A stretch of 19,256 nt of DNA from Desulfococcus sp041737845 (GTDB taxonomy: Bacteria > Desulfobacterota > Desulfobacteria > Desulfobacterales > Desulfococcaceae), in the NCBI RefSeq assembly GCF_041737845.1, contig NZ_JBGSQX010000010.1, forward strand, positions 1 through 19,256. The letters are read 5' to 3'. Below the pieces are notes generated by a model that was given only the letters and a program-made list of their open reading frames with translations, made no database searches and was not told where the DNA came from. Made by a program: the position numbers and the translations under genes. Positions 15,056 through 19,256 of the stretch are shown here, in pieces (within the stretch, counting starts at the first letter, position 1; each line of letters begins with the position of its first letter).

Positions 15056-16088
15056 CGACTTGCTTGAGAATCTCGATATTGTCCAACGCCTTGCCCGACC
15101 CCAGCGCCACGGTGTAAAGCGGTTCGTCGGTGACGGTGATGGGCAGCCCGGTCTCCTCCCGAAGGAGCTTGTCGAGATTTTTGAGCTGACCGCCGCCCCC
15201 GGTCAGGACGATCCCCCTGTCCACAATATCCGCCGACAGCTCCGGCGGCGTCTGCTCCAGTGCGATCTTGACGGTCTCGACGATCGCGTCGATCTGCTCG
15301 GAAATGGCCACCCGGATCTCCTCGGTGTTGATGAGAAGGATCTTGGGTACGCCCGTCACGAGATCCCGCCCCTTGATCTCCATCGTTTCGATTTCATTGG
15401 GATTTGGGTAGGCGTTACCGATGGTGGTCTTGACGGTCTCCGCTGTTCTTTCGCCAATGAGCAGGTTGTGTTTTCGTTTGATATATTGAATGATGGCGGC
15501 ATCCATTTTGTCCCCCGCCACCCGTATGGACCGGCTGAAGACAATACCCGCCAGGGAGATCACAGCCACCTCGGTGGTGCCTCCGCCGATATCCACGATC
15601 ATATTGCATGTCGGTTCCGTAATGGGCAGCCCCGCACCGATGGCGGCGGCCATGGGCTCTTCGATCAGGAAGACTTCACGGGCGCCGGCCGATTCCGCGG
15701 ATTCTTTCACGGCGCGCTTTTCCACCTGGGTAATGCCGGAGGGGACGGCGATGATGATTCTGGGTCTGACGAAGGTCCGGCGGTTATGCACCTTGTGGAT
15801 GAAATGGCGGATCATGGCTTCGGTCACCTCGAAATCGGCGATCACGCCGTCGCGCATGGGACGGATCGCCACGATGTTCCCCGGTGTCCGCCCCAGCATA
15901 TTCTTGGCTTCGAGGCCGACCGCCAGCACACGGTTTTTCATGCGGTTATCCGTGCGTACGGCCACCACGGACGGTTCGCACAACACGATGCCCTTTCCTT
16001 TTACATAAACCAATGTATTGGCGGTTCCCAAGTCGATGGCAAGATCGCTCGAGAAGATGCCCAGCAGAGAATCAAAAAAAAGCCCCAT
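15045..16088 (-). CDS. mreB: Rod-shape-determining protein MreB (actin homologue)
   Basis: Cytoplasmic actin-like ATPase that forms membrane-bound filaments and orients cell-wall synthesis. I chose ATG 16088, giving 347 residues, the standard length; GGGG lies four bases upstream. The frame stays open to a TTG at 16139, but the extra 17 residues do not resemble MreB. The N-terminal MGLFFDSLLGIF is a likely amphipathic membrane-binding helix. Nucleotide-binding motifs are DLGTANTLVYVKGKG (from residue 19), DIGGGTTEVAVIS and VLTGGGGQLKNLD. RPMRDGVIADFEVTEAMIRHF is typical. It stands 81 bases after the serine hydrolase gene and four bases before mreC. Confidence 0.97.
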   Translation of the reverse strand: MGLFFDSLLGIFSSDLAIDLGTANTLVYVKGKGIVLCEPSVVAVRTDNRMKNRVLAVGLEAKNMLGRTPGNIVAIRPMRDGVIADFEVTEAMIRHFIHKVHNRRTFVRPRIIIAVPSGITQVEKRAVKESAESAGAREVFLIEEPMAAAIGAGLPITEPTCNMIVDIGGGTTEVAVISLAGIVFSRSIRVAGDKMDAAIIQYIKRKHNLLIGERTAETVKTTIGNAYPNPNEIETMEIKGRDLVTGVPKILLINTEEIRVAISEQIDAIVETVKIALEQTPPELSADIVDRGIVLTGGGGQLKNLDKLLREETGLPITVTDEPLYTVALGSGKALDNIEILKQVVII

Positions 16089-16169
16089 GTTACCCCAATC
16101 CAGCTCGAATTTTGCTTTCAGTGAATATGCAAACGTCAAATAGGTGTTGCTACCAAAATTATGTTACCA

Positions 16170-17282
16170 TTACAAGTCTATTTTTGGGGCATCCTTTTCT
16201 CCCGCAGATTCACCCTGCAGGACCATTTCCATGACGGTATCGTGCAGCAGGGGCCGGAAAGCCCGGATGGTAAGGTTGCAGCGTGACGGATGAACCCGGT
16301 TGGTCAACAGGATCACGATCACCCGCCGGTCTAAATCCATCCAGAAGGAGGTCCCCGTAAAGCCCAGGTGCCCGACGGTATTCTCTGAGAAATATCGCCC
16401 GGCGCTTGATCCCGCTCCCTCGGGACGATCAAACCCTGGTGTGCGCCCCGCTGGTCCCCATGGGGAGCAAAAACGGCGGACCAGGTCCGGCCGGAGGACA
16501 GTGCTCGAACCGCCGCCATGAAAGGCGGACAAGACGTGGTGCAGAAGCTGATGAACCCCCCGGGCGGTCCCGAAGAGTCCCGCATGACCCGCGATCCCGC
16601 CGACCACATCCGCATTGTCATCATGAACCCGCCCCGACAGCAGGACATTCCGCCATGGGCAGAATTCCGTCGCCGCCATGGATGCATCCCCGCAAGACCC
16701 TGCACGGCTCGGAAAAAACAGCCGGTCTATTGAAAGGGGGGCATAGACCGCCTCATCGAGGAAGACATCCAGGGGGTTTCCCGACACCCGTTCAACCACC
16801 CATTCGAGAATCATGTACCCGAGATCACTGTATATCGTCCGTCTGCCGGGCATATCGGCCAGGGGTTGGGCGACCAGCATCCTTCTCAAGAAAAAGGGCC
16901 GGGTGACCGCCGGATGCCTGCGCAGGGTGCGGTAAAAAGGCCGGTAGGCCGGATATCCCGAATGGTGTGCCAGGAGCTGCGCGATGGTGATCGCGCGCTT
17001 TTCGGTGTTCGCGAACTCAGGAAGAACCGTTGCCAAGGGGGCATCCAGGGCCAGGGCGCCCCGGGCCATCAGCTTCATGAGGGCAACGGCTGTTGCCAGG
17101 GGCTTGGTCAGGGAGGCCAGGTCGAACACCGTATCGGTTTTCATCGCTTCGCCCGTAAAGATGTTCGTCACCCCGTACGCCCGATGAAAAAGGACCTTCC
17201 GTCCTTTGGACACGAGGAGAACGCCTCCGGGAAAAACGCCGTCTTGGACGCCTGCAATCATCTGGCGATCCACCGCTTTCAT
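16170..17282 (-). CDS. Serine hydrolase of the beta-lactamase/PBP4* family
   Basis: Penicillin-recognising serine hydrolase of the class C beta-lactamase-like group (Pfam Beta-lactamase), with an unknown substrate: possibly a peptide DD-peptidase, an esterase or a true beta-lactamase. I chose ATG 17282, giving 370 residues and an ATGA overlap with the upstream gene; an extension to 17324 would add 14 basic residues. Motifs are S57-L-T-K60 (nucleophile and general base) and Y151-S-D (the YxN motif in YSD form). HLGFTGTS near residue 310 fits the third motif. No signal peptide or lipobox is visible, so it is predicted to be cytoplasmic, which argues against a secreted beta-lactamase. It sits between an LD-carboxypeptidase gene and mreB, which suggests a role in muropeptide turnover. 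Confidence 0.85.
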   Translation of the reverse strand: MKAVDRQMIAGVQDGVFPGGVLLVSKGRKVLFHRAYGVTNIFTGEAMKTDTVFDLASLTKPLATAVALMKLMARGALALDAPLATVLPEFANTEKRAITIAQLLAHHSGYPAYRPFYRTLRRHPAVTRPFFLRRMLVAQPLADMPGRRTIYSDLGYMILEWVVERVSGNPLDVFLDEAVYAPLSIDRLFFPSRAGSCGDASMAATEFCPWRNVLLSGRVHDDNADVVGGIAGHAGLFGTARGVHQLLHHVLSAFHGGGSSTVLRPDLVRRFCSPWGPAGRTPGFDRPEGAGSSAGRYFSENTVGHLGFTGTSFWMDLDRRVIVILLTNRVHPSRCNLTIRAFRPLLHDTVMEMVLQGESAGEKDAPKIDL

Positions 17283-18223
17283 GCCGCGTCCGCCCCGTGT
17301 CCGGGAGCGGTGGCCGGGCCGCAAAACGCCAACCGTCCTCGGTCCGTGTCGAGGACGGCCTCGATCCCCATGGGGAGAATCAGGTTGCGCGTCCCGTGTC
17401 CGATCTCAAATCCCCCCATCACGGGAATCTGTGCGTTCTCAAAGACCTCGGCAACGATTTCCATGATTGTCGAGGCGTCTCCACACCGCTCAAAAGAGCC
17501 GATCATCAGTCCAGCGATGGCGTCAAACCATCCGCACATCTTGAGATGGGTCAGCATGCGGTCGATCTTGTAGTGCGGCTCCCCGCAGTCCTCGATGAAC
17601 AGGATGCGGCCGGCCGTATCGGGGGCAAAGGCGGTTCCGGCGAGATGGCATAATGTGCAGAGGTTTCCGCCCATGACCCTGCCGCGGCCCATTCCCGGTC
17701 GGATGACAACGGGCCGGCCGGGCTCGTATATCAGCGGATGGGGCGAGGAGAGCGCTGCCTTCAGTGCGGCTTTTGTTTCAGGATCGGAGGCCGCCAGCGA
17801 GGTGACCACCGGGCCGTGAAAGGTCACCATGCCGCATCTCGTGCCGAAGGCGGCGAGCAGCACGGAGATGTCGCTGAACCCCACAAAGATCTTGGGGCGG
17901 CCGCAGATGGTCTTCCAGTCGAGATGGGAAAGGACACGGATTGCGCCATACCCCCCCCTTGCACAGAAGATCGCCTTGACGCCGTCATCGGCAAACATGC
18001 CATTGATCAGGCGGGCCCGATGTACATCCTCTCCTGCAAGATATCGTTTCTGTTGAAAAAGGGTTTCCGGAATCACGGGCAAAAACCCCATCTCCCGGAG
18101 GATGTCGACCCCTTTCCAGAAGGCCTTGTCGTCAAAGGCGCTCGAAGGGGCGACGATACCGATCCGGTCTCCCGGCAAGAGAGGTTCCGGCCTGACAGGC
18201 CGATGGCCATCGTTGTTCATCAT
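17279..18223 (-). CDS. ldcA: Muramoyltetrapeptide LD-carboxypeptidase (family S66)
   Basis: Cytoplasmic serine peptidase that removes the terminal D-alanine from murein tetrapeptides during cell-wall recycling. The 314 residues match LdcA. The S66 triad is visible: S117 in GFSDIS, E211 in FIEDCGEPHYKIDRML and H276 in EIGHGTRN. The N-terminal LLPGDRIGIVAPSS and ARGGYGAIRVL are also typical. Two ATG codons lie side by side (18223, 18220); an AGGAAAG is about ten bases upstream. The C-terminus overlaps the serine hydrolase start by four bases. It is the first gene of the probable cell-wall operon, and is divergent from tRNA-Pro. Some family members (MccF type) instead cleave microcin C; the neighbours favour the cell-wall role. 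Confidence 0.92.
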   Translation of the reverse strand: MMNNDGHRPVRPEPLLPGDRIGIVAPSSAFDDKAFWKGVDILREMGFLPVIPETLFQQKRYLAGEDVHRARLINGMFADDGVKAIFCARGGYGAIRVLSHLDWKTICGRPKIFVGFSDISVLLAAFGTRCGMVTFHGPVVTSLAASDPETKAALKAALSSPHPLIYEPGRPVVIRPGMGRGRVMGGNLCTLCHLAGTAFAPDTAGRILFIEDCGEPHYKIDRMLTHLKMCGWFDAIAGLMIGSFERCGDASTIMEIVAEVFENAQIPVMGGFEIGHGTRNLILPMGIEAVLDTDRGRLAFCGPATAPGHGADAA

Positions 18224-18241
18224 CTAAAGCACACTTTCCTG

Positions 18242-18270
18242 TTGACACGGCTATTCATCCATAGTAATTA
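18242..18270 (+). promoter_or_regulatory. Promoter of tRNA-Pro
   Basis: Perfect -35 TTGACA (18242-18247), a 17-base spacer and a weak -10 around TAATTA (18265-18270). A GC-rich discriminator (CCCGAGCGCG) follows, as is typical of stable-RNA promoters under stringent control. The tRNA starts 12 bases after the -10. Confidence 0.5.
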
Positions 18271-18281
18271 CCCGAGCGCGT

Positions 18282-18578
<297 letters not shown>

Positions 18579-19256
18579 ATGCCGTTTCACTGGAATACGA
18601 ATCCCATAATTTTTAAAGTCGGGCCCCTGGCAGTCCGCTGGTATGGGGTCTTTTTTGCGGCTGCATTTCTGGCGGGCTATAAAATCATGCAATGGATTTT
18701 CAGACGGGAAGGCCGCCCGGAAATCGAGGTGGAAAGCCTTTTTGCGTATATGTTCATCGGCGTTGCCTTGGGTGCGCGCCTGGGGCATTGCCTGTTTTAC
18801 GATCCGGTTTTCTACCTGAACCACCCCATCGAGATCCTTAAAATCTGGGAAGGCGGATTGGCCAGCCACGGCGCTGCGCTCGGCATTCTGCTGTCGCTGT
18901 TTTTGTTTACGCGGCCATGCAATCGCCCTTCCTATCTCTGGCTGCTGGATCGCATCGCCCTTCCCGTTGCGCTGGCAGGCATGTTTATCCGCCTGGGGAA
19001 TTTCTTTAATTCGGAAATTGTCGGAATTCCATCAACCCGAAACTGGGCCGTGGTGTTTGAAAGCGTGGATACGGTGCCCAGGCATGCGGTTCAGCTATAT
19101 GAAGCCCTTGCATATGGATTCATTTTTGTGCTGTTGGTTCCGGTGTATCGCCGCAAGGGGAGTGCTTGCAGGCAAGGGATGCTGCTGGGCATGTTTCTGG
19201 TTTCGGTTTTCTCGGTTCGTTTTTTACTTGAATTTCTCAAAACCCGGCAGGCGGCG
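18579..19256 (+). CDS. lgt: Prolipoprotein diacylglyceryl transferase (3' end missing)
   Basis: Inner-membrane enzyme that moves a diacylglyceryl group from phosphatidylglycerol to the lipobox cysteine of prolipoproteins. The frame is open from ATG 18579 to the window end, 226 codons; complete Lgt proteins have about 260-290, so the C-terminus lies outside. Several hydrophobic segments are visible. Family motifs are GPLAVRWYGVFFA near the start, GARLGHCLFYDP, WEGGLASHGAALG (with the conserved histidine), MFIRLGNFFNSEIVG (the Lgt signature with Arg and Asn), RHAVQLYEALAYG and RFLLEFLKTRQ. The GGLASHG form resembles the Lgt type I know from Bacteroidetes and Desulfobacter relatives. No strong ribosome-binding site is visible; GGAA lies about ten bases before the ATG. 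Confidence 0.93.
   Translation, partial: MPFHWNTNPIIFKVGPLAVRWYGVFFAAAFLAGYKIMQWIFRREGRPEIEVESLFAYMFIGVALGARLGHCLFYDPVFYLNHPIEILKIWEGGLASHGAALGILLSLFLFTRPCNRPSYLWLLDRIALPVALAGMFIRLGNFFNSEIVGIPSTRNWAVVFESVDTVPRHAVQLYEALAYGFIFVLLVPVYRRKGSACRQGMLLGMFLVSVFSVRFLLEFLKTRQAA

Noticed and set aside
14877..16124. Long open frame (415 codons) on the plus strand
   Set aside because: It is antisense to mreB and mreC, which are certain. Its product is rich in Asp, Gly and His, as expected from the complementary strand of a GC-rich gene, and has no family motif.
16170..17282. Antibiotic-resistance beta-lactamase
   Set aside because: The motifs belong to a broad family of serine hydrolases. No export signal is visible and the gene sits in a cell-wall operon, so a resistance label is not justified.

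Overview
The window is an ordinary chromosomal core region of a Gram-negative bacterium, most probably a member of Desulfobacterota (formerly sulfate-reducing Deltaproteobacteria). That placement is an inference from gene content: an F1-type ATP synthase cluster that starts with paired b' and b subunits but lacks F0 a and c, a complete mreBCD-mrdA-rodA elongasome cluster, and an Lgt with a GGLASHG motif. I see no mobile element, CRISPR array, toxin, phage gene or defence gene, and I do not think an undescribed system is present. The most notable unlabelled element is a 6S RNA gene in a gap without protein genes.

Layout from left to right; all protein genes except the last are on the minus strand. 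Positions 1-302 hold no gene, but carry a terminator-like hairpin and two or three tandem minus-strand promoter-like elements that point out of the window. Then come tyrS (303-1589) and rny (1601-3163). A roughly 380-base structured stretch separates rny from a 6S RNA gene (ssrS, about 3545-3724). About 620 bases with at most one doubtful small ORF follow. The ATP synthase cluster, in transcription order b'-b-delta-alpha-gamma-beta-epsilon, runs from 10431 down to 4418 and ends in a strong bidirectional terminator at 4345-4383. A promoter with a perfect TTGACA lies just upstream of b'.

From 18223 down to 10660 lies a tightly packed cell-wall cluster: an LD-carboxypeptidase, a serine hydrolase of the beta-lactamase/PBP4* type, mreB, mreC, mreD, mrdA (PBP2) and rodA. 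Gaps of a few bases, or 4-base overlaps, join most of these genes, so they are probably co-transcribed. MreB filaments with MreC and MreD position the RodA-PBP2 polymerase/transpeptidase pair for side-wall growth. The two leading genes plausibly handle cell-wall peptides.

The far right is on the plus strand: a tRNA-Pro(GGG) gene with encoded CCA, a spacer of about 220 bases rich in hairpins, and lgt, which runs off the end of the window. Start codons were adjusted where ribosome-binding sites and overlaps argued for it (rny, mreB, atpF, serine hydrolase).
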